Positions 34,899 through 44,642 of a DNA stretch of 64,000 nt are shown here, piece after piece. Numbering within the stretch: position 1 is the stretch's first letter; each line of letters opens with the position of its first letter. Origin of the DNA: Clostridiales bacterium CCNA10 (lineage in GTDB: Bacteria > Bacillota > Clostridia > Oscillospirales > Oscillospiraceae). The notes beneath the pieces are model-generated. The model searched no databases. It was not told where the DNA came from and saw nothing but the letters and a program-made list of their open reading frames with translations. Where the stretch lies: assembly GCA_003573975.1 (NCBI GenBank), contig AP018533.1, positions 1,302,001 to 1,366,000 of the forward strand, in the 5' to 3' direction. The translations under genes and the position numbers were made by a program.

Positions 34899-35726
34899 GT
34901 GAAATGTAGATTTTGTGATGGGCAGGTATTTGTAGGCCATCAGGTCTGCCATCTGGATATTCTAGTGGATGATTCCGGTGCATTTCTTGATAATATGCCC
35001 GGCGGTGCCGAGGCATCCATCTATGAAAGCAACACACCCTTTGGACCATTTCAGTGCTGCGGCTGCGGCGCTGTCTACGATGAGCTGAAAGATGGACAAA
35101 AGGAAACGTCCGGTCCCATCGAAGGATGGAAATGGCCTGGAGATAGCCCGGAAGACGCAGATATAAAGGGGCTCATCGTTCTGACGATGATCCGGGAGCG
35201 GCCCTGTGAAAACGAGATCTGGGCCGATAACCTGTTTGTCCTCGTTGAAAAAGAGGCATTCCAGGAAAGCAACTCCCAATTTGTCTCCACTGAAACATTT
35301 GTGATGCAGACCCTGCGCAGTCGGGTCCAAACCTGGCTGGCGACCCCGGATGGATGGCGGAGCAACTGCTGTGCATCCAGAGATTATAACTGGGGGGATC
35401 TGATCAATGACCTGCCTTCTGAGCATATCCAGGTATTTTTCACTCGGGATGAAGCCAAAGACTATGACATTTTGGACTCCGTCAGTGTGCGCGTAGCCCA
35501 GGATGAATTGCTGGCTCCTGATAATGTGCCGGCGTCTCTTGTGCTGGTATATAGAGACGGCCACACCGACATTTTGGGGGTTGTTGTGGATTTTCAGGAC
35601 GGGAGCATCTCCTCCAACAACTTTTTCAAGGAAACGGAAGTTGTGGAGGGCTATATCCAAATGGCAGATGGTAGCAGGTTAAACTGCGATCCAGAAAACG
35701 ATTTTCGGTCTATTGCGGAAGTGTGA
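34899..35726 (+). CDS. Hypothetical zinc-ribbon protein, 275 aa
   Basis: An N-terminal MKCRFC with a later CCGCG suggests a zinc ribbon interrupted by about 45 residues. The rest is alpha/beta and unassigned, with a beta-rich C-terminal domain of about 90 residues. GTG start after AAGGAGAG. The stop touches the next gene. Confidence 0.55.
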   Translation: MKCRFCDGQVFVGHQVCHLDILVDDSGAFLDNMPGGAEASIYESNTPFGPFQCCGCGAVYDELKDGQKETSGPIEGWKWPGDSPEDADIKGLIVLTMIRERPCENEIWADNLFVLVEKEAFQESNSQFVSTETFVMQTLRSRVQTWLATPDGWRSNCCASRDYNWGDLINDLPSEHIQVFFTRDEAKDYDILDSVSVRVAQDELLAPDNVPASLVLVYRDGHTDILGVVVDFQDGSISSNNFFKETEVVEGYIQMADGSRLNCDPENDFRSIAEV

Positions 35727-35728
35727 GG

Positions 35729-36183
35729 ATGCAGTACGGCTATGATCCGAGGCTATTTGACATCTCTCGGATCCCAACCTGGGATGGGTTTGTTCAGGCG
35801 TGGAAAATATCATTATTAAAGCCCAGCACAACTGCGTGTCCGACCGTAGGACCTACGGTGGCCGTTTCATCCCCATCGTCCATGAATATGTTCTGCTGCT
35901 GCGGAAAGAAACGCCGCTAGTCATCCCATTTTTGATGACCTACCGTGTGAATAGCGATATTCGGGATATGCCCGGCGCCACATGGCGGGATATCATTGCC
36001 GACATACTGGAAGATTGCAATGGCCGCGCACCGCTGGAAGAGATTTACCGGCGTGTGGAAGGACATAAGCGGGCGCAGAGCCAGCAGTGGTGGAAGGAAA
36101 AGGTGCGGCAGACCCTGCAGATCAATCCCCGAACCTTCGAAAAGGCAGATCGTGGCATATGGTGTTTAGTTAAACACGCATGA
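35729..36183 (+). pseudogene. Methylase C-terminus-like / winged-helix gene with frameshift
   Basis: Two frames join into one protein of about 150 aa. The first gives MQYGYDPRLFDISRIPTW; the second gives ENIIIKAQHNCVSDRR, FIPIVHEYVLLLRK and a C-terminal winged-helix-like stretch (WKEKVRQTLQINPRTF, GIWCLV). One added G in TGG-AAAAT near 35797 joins them. HEYVLLLRK recalls the C-terminal part of N4/N6 DNA methylases; no SAM or NPPY motif is present. If the frameshift is real, a GTG at 35800 could still give a 127-aa product. Confidence 0.5.
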
Positions 36184-36225
36184 ACCGGCAGAAATACAAC
36201 AACGAAGAGTGGAGGTTTTATATCA

Positions 36226-37038
36226 ATGGAGTATTTTGAATTGCGAAATAAACTCTTTTTCCCTGTGAGGCGGAAACTGATCAACGACTATCAAATGGGG
36301 ACGCTAGACTTCGAAAGATGCGAACAGTTAGTGAACGATCTCATTCTAAAAATTGGACAGTATATGGACACTGGGGTGCCGCAAGACGAGAGTATGGCGA
36401 TTGTATTTGCGGAATTTCAAGACACGATTCAGGAACTGCGGCCACTGACAAAGGGATATGAAATCACTTGTGATACAAACGAGCAATTTCACATACCCCA
36501 CGCACTCTATGTCTGTGTGTTTAGAGATTTGGTAGGGACAGAATTTGCAGATGAAAGTTATGCTACAAAATTGGCTGAACGTGACGGGGTCAAACTCATA
36601 TTCGGGATGCCACAAGTGCCGGATGGGCTTTACTTGGATACCGAACAGAACCGTGAGATCATCCAGAAATACTTAGCACACAAGACGCCTACAACAGGGC
36701 GATCAGACTCTATTGATGAAGCGGCAGGGAGAAGGTGCACAATAAAAAGCAAGGAAGAACTCCTCATTGAGGAAGCAAATGCGCTGGATTCTCTCTTCAT
36801 GAGCATGAAAATCGAAGATATCAGTATTGAAATAAGGGATAATCAACTTGTTGCCTTTGATTCTGACGGGAACAAGTGGGTGGAAAATGAAATCTTCGAC
36901 TTTGCGCTGAACGAGTGCCTTACTTTTGGCGCTGATGGGCATCTAATTGACGGCTATTGTATCAATGAAGAACTCTTGGATCAAATCCTACACTATGCGG
37001 CTCAAAGAGATGTCAAAATCGAGAGGATACCCTTGTAA
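36226..37038 (+). CDS. Hypothetical protein, 270 aa
   Basis: Not recognised. The N-terminal 90 residues are helical; the part with FHIPHALYVCVFRDLVG is alpha/beta. The middle is rich in charged residues. Codon use is more AT-rich than its neighbours. AGTGGAGG precedes the ATG. Confidence 0.5.
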   Translation: MEYFELRNKLFFPVRRKLINDYQMGTLDFERCEQLVNDLILKIGQYMDTGVPQDESMAIVFAEFQDTIQELRPLTKGYEITCDTNEQFHIPHALYVCVFRDLVGTEFADESYATKLAERDGVKLIFGMPQVPDGLYLDTEQNREIIQKYLAHKTPTTGRSDSIDEAAGRRCTIKSKEELLIEEANALDSLFMSMKIEDISIEIRDNQLVAFDSDGNKWVENEIFDFALNECLTFGADGHLIDGYCINEELLDQILHYAAQRDVKIERIPL

Positions 37039-37107
37039 TTGTGGCAGATATGAAGATGAGAAAATGAAACTAAGTCACAGAAGGCCGATATCATTAGGAG
37101 GCTTCGG

Positions 37108-37380
37108 ATGAAAAGAGAACTGTCGATTAAAGACGAACTGCGTGCAATCCAGTCCGGAGAACTTACATGCAGCCCGGAGAAACTGGCTGCATGTGCCGCA
37201 TACTGCCGGAAACGGCTTGATATGCTGCGCAGGTCACTGGAAAGTCAGTCGGTTCCAGCGGCTTACATTGAGCAGGTGCAAGCCAATATCCATAGTTTTT
37301 CTGATTTTCTTGGTTGGGCGGAGGCGCAAAAGCCGGACACGGGTATTTCAGCCTATAGTGCTGAGCCGAAGAAGTCTTAA
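37108..37380 (+). CDS. Hypothetical protein, 90 aa
   Basis: Not recognised. Helical, with three cysteines in the first half. AGGAGG lies before the ATG. It is the last gene before leader F, with no terminator between. Confidence 0.45.
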   Translation: MKRELSIKDELRAIQSGELTCSPEKLAACAAYCRKRLDMLRRSLESQSVPAAYIEQVQANIHSFSDFLGWAEAQKPDTGISAYSAEPKKS

Positions 37381-37416
37381 CAGGGTAGTGTATGCGCAGG
37401 CGTGGTTATAAGCGTG

Positions 37417-37538
37417 TTGACGAAAAGGTCTGAGAATGATATAATTCAACTATACAGTATCAGAGCCATGCCGAAGGCGTGCATAGTTTACAGTGTTCCA
37501 AAGTGCCATTTGCAGAAATGCAGATGGCACTTTTTTTG
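37417..37538 (+). promoter_or_regulatory. Leader module F: promoter, conserved RNA, terminator
   Basis: TTGACG (37417-37422), 17 nt, TATAAT (37440-37445), AGTATC at 37456, an ATGCC/GGCGT hairpin with GAA loop, ATAGTTTACAGTGTTCCAAAG, and a terminator to 37538 with seven T. It heads the replication, recombination and partition unit. Confidence 0.8.
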
Positions 37539-37566
37539 TTTTTTGGCCATTTCATTATCGGCATAG

Positions 37567-37597
37567 ACAGCGTCCCCAAAAGGGAACGCTGTTTTTG
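37567..37597 (+). terminator. Second terminator after leader F
   Basis: ACAGCGTCCCC against GGGAACGCTGT with an AAAA loop, then TTTTTG. It lies 45 nt before the first gene. Confidence 0.75.
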
Positions 37598-37641
37598 CAT
37601 ATCAGGAAGTTCCGGCTACAAAAAGAAAGGAGAACAAAACC

Positions 37642-38784
37642 ATGGTGAAATCTTGTTGTGACAGCTATCACACCCAGTTCAGCGCATTCCCGGACATGCT
37701 CAGTTACCACGAGAAGATCCGAACTGACAGCCGCTGGGAGCGCACCGAGGTCAAAAATCTGGAGGTGGCGGCGCTGGATAAGGCATCGCCCCTGTTCAAC
37801 GACACGACCAGTTTCGATTCCTCTGTCTCCCGTGATGCAATCGAGGACACGGCAGAGAATCTGAAATTGGCCATCAAAGTCAAGGACAAATTCTTCCCGC
37901 TGCGCGATACCGCTTATAAGAGCCTGCTGGACCGGGCGAAAGTCGGCGGTTCTGCACTACCCAAACTCCCGCGTGAAAAACTTGCGGAGCTGATCAATTC
38001 CTGCCTGGCGCTCCATAAGGACAGCGCCCTGTTGCTCGTCCGCGATGAGAAGGTCTCGGCCGCTCATTCCGGAGATACCCGTGACTACTCCGTGTTGGAG
38101 ATCGATCAGCTACTGGACGGCTTACAGAGCAAGATGGACGAGCGGTTCCCGGGCAACCAGTTTTCCGGCGGTTATGTAGATCATTCCATTACAAGCGCCT
38201 CATGGACACTGCCTGACCAAAAGACAGAGTTGCTGGATACCTACACAAAATTGTTGGCGGCAGAGGGGAAGACCGCTATGGCCGCCAAGTTGATGCCTGG
38301 TATCCGCTTTTCTACATCGGACACCGGGGTGGCCTCGGCAAAGGTTTCGGCGTTGCTGGTGGGGTTACAGTACCCCATCCATATTGGCGGTATGATTTCC
38401 GTGGAACACCGCCGGCAGTCCAAGGTCCCTGACTTCGTGGAGAGCCTTGATATGCTGTTCGCTCAGTTTGGGGACTCGGTTGCCAGATTGAGCGGCCTGC
38501 TGTCTATCCACCTAGATCACCCGGTCAATGCCATGACGGCCATCTGCAAACGCCTAGCGCTGCCGAAAAAGGCGGCGATGGAGGCCATCGACATGTTCGA
38601 GATGGCGATTGGGGAAGACAGCGCCACTGCCCATGATGTGTTTGTAGCCATGCAGGAAATCCCCTTTATCCTCAAGACCCAGGGGACGCCGGAGAGCAAA
38701 CTGTTGGCCCTGCAGGAAAATATGGCCCGGGCACTCACGCTCAAGTGGCGTGACTATGACTATGCCCGGGAGGTGAAGTGGTAA
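37642..38784 (+). CDS. Hypothetical protein, 380 aa
   Basis: Not recognised. It is a soluble, mostly helical protein (AIKVKDKFFPLRDTAYKSLL). Its place directly before the YqaJ gene suggests a recombination or replication role. AAAGGAG precedes the ATG. The stop overlaps the YqaJ start (TAATG). Confidence 0.55.
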   Translation: MVKSCCDSYHTQFSAFPDMLSYHEKIRTDSRWERTEVKNLEVAALDKASPLFNDTTSFDSSVSRDAIEDTAENLKLAIKVKDKFFPLRDTAYKSLLDRAKVGGSALPKLPREKLAELINSCLALHKDSALLLVRDEKVSAAHSGDTRDYSVLEIDQLLDGLQSKMDERFPGNQFSGGYVDHSITSASWTLPDQKTELLDTYTKLLAAEGKTAMAAKLMPGIRFSTSDTGVASAKVSALLVGLQYPIHIGGMISVEHRRQSKVPDFVESLDMLFAQFGDSVARLSGLLSIHLDHPVNAMTAICKRLALPKKAAMEAIDMFEMAIGEDSATAHDVFVAMQEIPFILKTQGTPESKLLALQENMARALTLKWRDYDYAREVKW

Positions 38785-39821
38785 TGGCTGCACCTAATAT
38801 TCTGTGCGACTGCACAGGTATGTCGAGAACGCGATGGCTGGAATGCAGGGCGCACGGTCCTAAGGGAGATATTGAGTATACCGTTGGCGGCAGCGATGTT
38901 GCCGTTATCTTCGGTTTGTCGCCGTGGACGACACCCCTGGAACTTTGGATGATCAAAAAGGGGCGCATGAAGCCGAAGCCGCCCCCGAACCCCGACCAAC
39001 TGGCTATGGGACATATGTTGGAGCCGATTGCAGCGTACTTTTACGCCAGGAGGACGGGCAATGTCGTCACGGATGACAACTATCTCTATCAGCATGCTTA
39101 TCTGAAATACGCTCTCGCCAATATTGACCGGCGCTACACGCGGAAGAATGACGGCGAAGGCGGTGTTTTGGAGTGCAAATCCCTGACATATCACAAGGCA
39201 GAAGACTGGGCTGACGGAGCTATCCCAATCTACTACGAAATTCAGCTTCGCTACTATCTTGCGGTATTGGATGAAAAGCACGGGGCTTTCGCGGCGCTTT
39301 GGGGCAACAACCCGGAGCACGACTTGGCTATGCCCCACATCGAGCGGGAACAGGGCAAAGAGGATATCATTTTTGAGAAGTTGGACCGGTGGATCTGGAG
39401 TTTGCGTCATGATCAGCCTCCGACTATGGAGGATGTGAAGCCGAAGCTGGCTATGGAGGCCCTGGCGCGAATTTACGGTGCCAGTCAAAAAGGACTGCCC
39501 ACAATTGAATTTCCGCAAAAATTTGAATCACGTCTGCGGAAAATCGCGAGTCTTCAAGCGGAAAATGTGGAGTTAAAAAGTGCAATCAAGAAAAATGAGG
39601 AGGCTATAAAAGCACACAGCGTGCGAGTTGCAGAACTGATGAAGAATCATGAGCATGGGATCCTTACCACAACCACGGATAAGCTGTTAGTGGATTTTGT
39701 GACCGAGGTAACCAAGCGCGTGAGCTCGGACTATCTCAAAAAAGAACATCCGGACATCTATCAAGAGGCGCTGAAAGCATCAAAGAGCCGCAAGGTCAAG
39801 GTGACCATCCAGCCTGTATGA
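38784..39821 (+). CDS. YqaJ-family viral-type recombination exonuclease
   Basis: The family is lambda-exonuclease-like and works with an annealing protein in phage recombination. GGSDVAVIFGLSPW opens the domain; MGHMLEPIAAYFY, YALANIDRRY and GVLECKSL carry the expected Glu, Asp and Glu-x-Lys catalytic residues; YYEIQLRYYLAVLD follows. The C-terminal 100 residues are helical, likely a coiled coil. GGGAGGTG lies 8 nt before the ATG, which overlaps the previous TAA. Confidence 0.85.
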   Translation: MAAPNILCDCTGMSRTRWLECRAHGPKGDIEYTVGGSDVAVIFGLSPWTTPLELWMIKKGRMKPKPPPNPDQLAMGHMLEPIAAYFYARRTGNVVTDDNYLYQHAYLKYALANIDRRYTRKNDGEGGVLECKSLTYHKAEDWADGAIPIYYEIQLRYYLAVLDEKHGAFAALWGNNPEHDLAMPHIEREQGKEDIIFEKLDRWIWSLRHDQPPTMEDVKPKLAMEALARIYGASQKGLPTIEFPQKFESRLRKIASLQAENVELKSAIKKNEEAIKAHSVRVAELMKNHEHGILTTTTDKLLVDFVTEVTKRVSSDYLKKEHPDIYQEALKASKSRKVKVTIQPV

Positions 39822-39981
39822 CGATGGGCCGCGCAGGGTGTGCTTATGTGTAGAGCAGCCCTGCGCTTATACAAAAAACGGGCAAGGCCATCTTTACGGA
39901 GCAAAATATGTCTTTGGGATCGGGGTATTCTGTGAGAGGATTTCAAGATACTCCGATTCCGCTATAAGGAGGAATCAATTC

Positions 39982-42162
39982 ATGAAATGCAGTTTCAGCC
40001 GCCTGCTCTACCCGAAGACAGTGGAGGAGGCGCGGGACGGCAGTTATATGATCGCACTGTTCAGGCCCCATGAAAAGGTACTGGACGCACAAGGAAACAG
40101 ACTTTCCAGCATCAAGGTGGTGGGGCACTACCTGCCTACCGTTTCTAGTGTAAAGGTCGATATGGCTGGACATTGGAAGAAAGATGCCAGATACGGACTT
40201 CAGTTTGAGATGGAGTCTTATGAGGAACTGGTTGAATCCAGTAAGGCCGGGATTGTGTCCTACCTCTCGTCGGGGATGATACCTGGCATCGGGAAAAAAT
40301 TGGCCGAAAGAATCTACGATACTTTCGGGGAGCAGTCCCTGGAGGTATTAGACCGTGATCCTACACGGATCGAGGAGGTATCCGGCATCAGTCAAAAGAA
40401 AAGAGACCAGTTCTGTGACGCCTATATGGAAACCCGCAGCGCCCGCAAATTGATCAATATGCTTGCCCCCTTTGATATCAGCGCGATGCAGGCCATCCAT
40501 CTGAGGAGGCAACTGGGTCTCGATGCGCAGACATTACTGGCTCAGTTTCCATACATGGTATTTGAGCGTGATCTGATTGATTTTGAAACAGCAGACAGGC
40601 TGGCGCAGGCCAACGGGATCCCGATGGATGCACCGGAGCGGCTGGATGCTGGCCTGCTCTATACGCTGAAACTGGCGGAATCCAGCGGGCACCTGTCCAT
40701 GCACAAGGAACGCTTTGTGCAGAGGGCGGTCAATCTGCTCCGAACGCCGACGGTGACCTGGAAGGCTGTTGCCCAACGGGCATTTGAAATGCTCAAAGAC
40801 AATCGGCTTGCAATTTATCGTGACCACATCTATCGCCCTATCATAGCACAGGCTGAGAACGATGTGGCTGTACAGGTCTGCGAGATGCTGTGCCGGGACA
40901 AATTGCCCTATATGGGCGACCTGGATGACGAGATTGATGCCCAGCAGAAAGAGATGGGGTTCACCTTCGCTCAGGAGCAGAGGAACGCCATCAAGACTTC
41001 GCTGACATCGCCGATTTGCATCATTTCCGGAGGTCCGGGTACGGGGAAGACCTCCATCCAGCGGGCAATTCTCAATATCTATCACGCGGCATTTCCCAAT
41101 GCCGCTGTTGTCTGCTGTGCACCGACCGGGCGTGCGGCGCGGCGTATGGAACAGAGCACTGGCTTTGCAGCATCTACGGTACATAAGGCGCTGAACCTAC
41201 AGGCGGGTGAAATCCACGAACTGAGAGAGCCTGAAACCCTGAAGGCAGATCTGGTCCTTGTCGACGAAGTCAGCATGATGGATATGATAACCACATGGCA
41301 CCTATTTGCCGCACTGCCACCCGGCTGCCGCTTGATTCTGGTGGGAGATGCAGATCAACTTCCCTCCGTCGGGCCGGGTGCCGTACTCCACGAACTGCTG
41401 GGCTGCGGGAAGCTACCTTCGGTCATCCTGGACAAGGTGTTTCGCCAGAGTGAGGGCAGCATCGTAGCGGAGAATGCACAGCGTATCCGGCACGGCAATG
41501 AGCGATTGGACTTAGGGGACGATTTTCAGTTCTGGGCCTCGGCAGATGTGTCACAGTCAGCACAATGGCTGGAGCGTCTCTACATGAATGAGATCGCTCG
41601 GCACGGCGTGGACAATGTGGCGCTTTTGACCCCGTTCCGTAAAAAGTCCGAAACTGGCGTTCAGAGTATGAACGCGGCCCTGCACGATATTGCCAACCCA
41701 CCCTCACCGGAAAAGGCGGAACTGGAAATCGGGCAGAGGACCTTTCGCGTGGGTGACAAAGTGATGCAGATGAAAAACCGGGATTTTGCCAGTAATGGTG
41801 ATATCGGATATATCCGAACCATCGTCCGGGATGCAGACGGTTTTTTGGTAGAAGTGGATTTTGGGGATGACCGTATTGTGGCCTATGAGGATTTGGAGTC
41901 TCTCCGCCAACTGGAACTGGCTTATGCCACCACCATCCACAAATCTCAGGGCGCAGAATATTCCTCCGTGCTTATCAGTGTCCAGAACATACACGGGAGA
42001 ATGCTGAATCGTGCGTTGTTCTACACGGCGGAAACCCGCGCCAAGATCCGCGTTATCGTTGTAGGAGACTGGGATGCTGTTGTGCGTGCAATCAATACGA
42101 CGGATACTGACCGCAGAAATACGGCACTGGCTGAACGGATCAACGAATTGATAAAAGAATAG
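39982..42162 (+). CDS. RecD2-like DNA helicase
   Basis: It is a superfamily 1B helicase (5' to 3'). Helix-hairpin-helix repeats lie in the N-terminal part (SGMIPGIGKKLAERI and IEEVSGISQKKRD). Walker A GGPGTGKT is at 350-357, Walker B DEVSMMD at 428-434, and the C-terminal LAYATTIHKSQGAEYSSVL is motif VI-like. At 726 aa it matches RecD2. AAGGAGG precedes the ATG at 39982. In the 160 nt before it I see only a GCGCAGGG/CCCTGCGC hairpin (39831-39866). Confidence 0.9.
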   Translation: MKCSFSRLLYPKTVEEARDGSYMIALFRPHEKVLDAQGNRLSSIKVVGHYLPTVSSVKVDMAGHWKKDARYGLQFEMESYEELVESSKAGIVSYLSSGMIPGIGKKLAERIYDTFGEQSLEVLDRDPTRIEEVSGISQKKRDQFCDAYMETRSARKLINMLAPFDISAMQAIHLRRQLGLDAQTLLAQFPYMVFERDLIDFETADRLAQANGIPMDAPERLDAGLLYTLKLAESSGHLSMHKERFVQRAVNLLRTPTVTWKAVAQRAFEMLKDNRLAIYRDHIYRPIIAQAENDVAVQVCEMLCRDKLPYMGDLDDEIDAQQKEMGFTFAQEQRNAIKTSLTSPICIISGGPGTGKTSIQRAILNIYHAAFPNAAVVCCAPTGRAARRMEQSTGFAASTVHKALNLQAGEIHELREPETLKADLVLVDEVSMMDMITTWHLFAALPPGCRLILVGDADQLPSVGPGAVLHELLGCGKLPSVILDKVFRQSEGSIVAENAQRIRHGNERLDLGDDFQFWASADVSQSAQWLERLYMNEIARHGVDNVALLTPFRKKSETGVQSMNAALHDIANPPSPEKAELEIGQRTFRVGDKVMQMKNRDFASNGDIGYIRTIVRDADGFLVEVDFGDDRIVAYEDLESLRQLELAYATTIHKSQGAEYSSVLISVQNIHGRMLNRALFYTAETRAKIRVIVVGDWDAVVRAINTTDTDRRNTALAERINELIKE

Positions 42163-42178
42163 AGGGAGGACCAGACAG

Positions 42179-42649
42179 ATGGCCACAGTCCTGGAAAATT
42201 ACTATGCGCTCCGAGGCGAACTGGAGCAGCGCATGGCACAGGCACCCATTAACGCAGTCGACCTGTGGTACTACGGCGAAATTGTGTACCGGGTCGGCGT
42301 GTTGGAGACCTGTCAGATGTACCTGCGCAGTGCGCCTGTTTCGATGAATACCCCCGAACTGCTGGGGCATTACCAGATGATGGACGCCTATGTGCAGAGT
42401 CTTGCGTTGGAACGTCGCTATGGGCCGGACCGCGGTCCGGATACACAGAAAGAGCGGGAAGCCGCTCAGAGTAACCTGGGACGTGTGATCCAAGACTACC
42501 GTAAGCGATTTTCAGCGTTTTCGCCTACGGCTGCCATGGCATACAAGAAAGAAATTAACCGGGTTATTACAACACTGCTGCCGGCATGGCTGCAGTTTCG
42601 GAACACATTCGTACCGATTAAAAAGGCTAAGGAAGGTAATGCATCATGA
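42179..42649 (+). CDS. Hypothetical helical protein, 156 aa
   Basis: Not recognised. It is all-helical. GAGGGAGG precedes the ATG. It lies between the helicase and the annealing-like protein and overlaps the latter by 4 nt, so it is probably an accessory factor of the recombination set. Confidence 0.5.
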   Translation: MATVLENYYALRGELEQRMAQAPINAVDLWYYGEIVYRVGVLETCQMYLRSAPVSMNTPELLGHYQMMDAYVQSLALERRYGPDRGPDTQKEREAAQSNLGRVIQDYRKRFSAFSPTAAMAYKKEINRVITTLLPAWLQFRNTFVPIKKAKEGNAS

Positions 42650-43380
42650 AAGACGAGAAACAGGCAGCACTGGCAGCCATTCAGCAGATCAATGCGGTGG
42701 ATGGTTTTGATCCCTCGCCGTTGGCAGTGGAATACGCCGACCTCAATACCCATGAAAAGCGCCTTCGCCTGCCGGTTATGGGACAACTCGCGTGGTTCTG
42801 GCTCAAGCATCCGGAAGGCCGTGTCGCTGTCACGGTGACTCCAGCCAAGGAGTGCTTCATAGCCACAGCACGGATTTACGCCAATTATACCAATCCATCA
42901 GATCAGTATTTGGCGGAGGCCACAGCGTCACGAGGTTATTTGCCGGACAAGCCGACGGTTTCCCCACGGGAATGGGCACAGACAGCAGCAATCGGCCGGG
43001 CGTTGCAGTACGCTGGCTTTGGACTCCAGTTCGCTGCGGCCGGCGACGCCTTTGATATGCCAGCAGTGGATGAACTGAGCGGCATCGTCTGGAGCGGGGA
43101 AGAATCTCCGCAGGATTTGCCAGAGCTTGGAGGGGCCTCCGCGAATATGCATATGACAATGCCGATGCCCACACCAGCCGCCCAGACGCCGGTAGATCCA
43201 TTGGAGAAAGCAATGAGTACACCCTGTCCTATCAGCAAATACAGCGGCAAGACGCTTGGGGATGTACTGAGGGAGGATCCAAAAGCCCTCGTGTGGGTAG
43301 CGAATAAATTTCAGGGCGATCCTGAGATCTCTGCGGCCGCAAAACTCATTTGCGAACAGTCCATGGAGGAGAGCGCCTGA
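42646..43380 (+). CDS. Probable single-strand annealing protein (Rad52/Erf-like)
   Basis: The N-terminal 130 residues, with ATARIYANY and REWAQTAAIGRALQYAGFG, recall the E.AQT.AIGRAL.YAG pattern of phage annealing proteins. The C-terminal 50 residues (CPISKYSGKTLGDVL) look like a small DUF3820-type end domain. A YqaJ exonuclease in the same unit fits an exonuclease/annealase pair. The family call is inference. Confidence 0.5.
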   Translation: MKDEKQAALAAIQQINAVDGFDPSPLAVEYADLNTHEKRLRLPVMGQLAWFWLKHPEGRVAVTVTPAKECFIATARIYANYTNPSDQYLAEATASRGYLPDKPTVSPREWAQTAAIGRALQYAGFGLQFAAAGDAFDMPAVDELSGIVWSGEESPQDLPELGGASANMHMTMPMPTPAAQTPVDPLEKAMSTPCPISKYSGKTLGDVLREDPKALVWVANKFQGDPEISAAAKLICEQSMEESA

Positions 43381-43388
43381 ATAAACAT

Positions 43389-43417
43389 GGGGGACGGTCG
43401 CCACCAGACCGTCCCCC
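43389..43417 (+). repeat. 11-bp perfect inverted repeat
   Basis: GGGGGACGGTC pairs with GACCGTCCCCC around 7 nt, without a T-tract, 15 nt before the primase start. It could shield or control that start. Confidence 0.6.
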
Positions 43418-43432
43418 GGAGAGGAGCTTTCC

Positions 43433-44527
43433 ATGGAACTTCGCTATCAAATGACGGATATTCTGCCGCTGCTCCCAATCCCACAGCCTCCAAATGGAAA
43501 GAGCGCCTACAATATCCCGTGCCCATTATGTGACCGTGCAGGTTCAAGGGAGAAGCATCTGAACATCAATCTCAAACGGAATGTGTATCGGTGTCCCAAG
43601 TGCGGACAATTCCAGGGGGGTGTCTTCGATCTCTATGCCTACTACATGGGCATCCCGCGGGAGAAGGTCTTGGAGGACCTTACAGCGAGACTGCAGAGAG
43701 ACATCAGCTATCCCGCAGGGAAAGCGGCTACCAGAAAGAAACTGCAGCCTCCGCCGATGAAGCCCCAGGCAAGCCTTGCGCCGCTGGAGGAACGGGACCG
43801 GGTCTATCGTGCTTTGCTCAACCGGCTTACCCTGGCGCCGGACCACCGTGAAAATCTCCTCAGCCGCGGTTTGACCGACGAAGCCATTGAACGGCTGGGC
43901 TATAAGTCTACGCCTGTTGTGGGGTTCCATGCACTGGCCCAGTCCTTGCTGGACGAGGGATATACGCTGTTTGGCGTCCCTGGATTTTATCGGGACAAGG
44001 ATGGGCGATGGACAATGGCTGTGTGGCGTAGGGGGATTCTGATTCCGGGAACCTACTTTGGGAAGATACAAGGTTTTCAAATTCGCCTTGATCATAAAAT
44101 GAAAAAGGGCGGTAAGTTCCTGACCTTTTCCAGTAGGGACGAGCTGGACGGAGCCATGGGTGAGAACTGGTGCCATATGGTCGGGCCGGTTCGAGAGAGG
44201 ATTCTTCTGATTGAAGGATATATGAAAGCGGACATCGTCAACCACTTTACAGGCCAAACGATGTTGGCTATTCCAGGGGTGACCTCGTTGCAACATTTGG
44301 AGTCAGCCCTCAGGGATCTGATTCCCATGGGAGTCCGTCATATCATGACCTGCTTCGATATGGACTATCTGAAAAACTGGCATGTGGAAAGTGCCTATCA
44401 GAACCTTGTTGAACTGTTGGCCAAGCAGAATGTCACATTTGGAACCTATTTGTGGGTTCCGGATTACAACGGATTGGATGATTACATCTGGGAGTTTTGC
44501 ATGAATAAGGGCAATCCTCCAAAGTAA
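43433..44527 (+). CDS. CHC2-type primase with Toprim-like domain
   Basis: A zinc finger with cysteines at 30, 33, 54 and 57 (CPLC and CPKC) opens the protein, as in DnaG. The C-terminal half has RILLIEGYMKADIV and later MTCFDMDYLKNW, a Toprim-like fold of the kind seen in DUF3854-type mobile-element primases. At 364 aa it is shorter than DnaG and lacks a DnaB-binding domain. It probably primes element replication. A terminator lies just past its stop. Confidence 0.75.
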   Translation: MELRYQMTDILPLLPIPQPPNGKSAYNIPCPLCDRAGSREKHLNINLKRNVYRCPKCGQFQGGVFDLYAYYMGIPREKVLEDLTARLQRDISYPAGKAATRKKLQPPPMKPQASLAPLEERDRVYRALLNRLTLAPDHRENLLSRGLTDEAIERLGYKSTPVVGFHALAQSLLDEGYTLFGVPGFYRDKDGRWTMAVWRRGILIPGTYFGKIQGFQIRLDHKMKKGGKFLTFSSRDELDGAMGENWCHMVGPVRERILLIEGYMKADIVNHFTGQTMLAIPGVTSLQHLESALRDLIPMGVRHIMTCFDMDYLKNWHVESAYQNLVELLAKQNVTFGTYLWVPDYNGLDDYIWEFCMNKGNPPK

Positions 44528-44536
44528 CAGAAGTGG

Positions 44537-44573
44537 ACAGCGGGACATGCGCAGCATGTCCCGCTGTTTTTAC
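44537..44573 (+). terminator. Terminator between primase and parM
   Basis: ACAGCGGGACATGC pairs with GCATGTCCCGCTGT around GCA, then TTTTT. It separates the partition pair from the genes upstream. Confidence 0.85.
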
Positions 44574-44610
44574 GCATTTTGTTGTAAAAACGCATTTTCA
44601 TTTGTGTAAT
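44572..44610 (+). promoter_or_regulatory. Possible parMR promoter and repeat
   Basis: TTGTAA (44582-44587), 17 nt, TGTAAT (44605-44610). ACGCATTTT occurs twice, at 44572 and 44590, 18 nt apart. In ParM systems the centromere and operator are repeats before parM; two copies is few, so this is only a candidate. Confidence 0.35.
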
Positions 44611-44642
44611 AACATATCAGAAAGACTAAGGAGTGATTTCTC

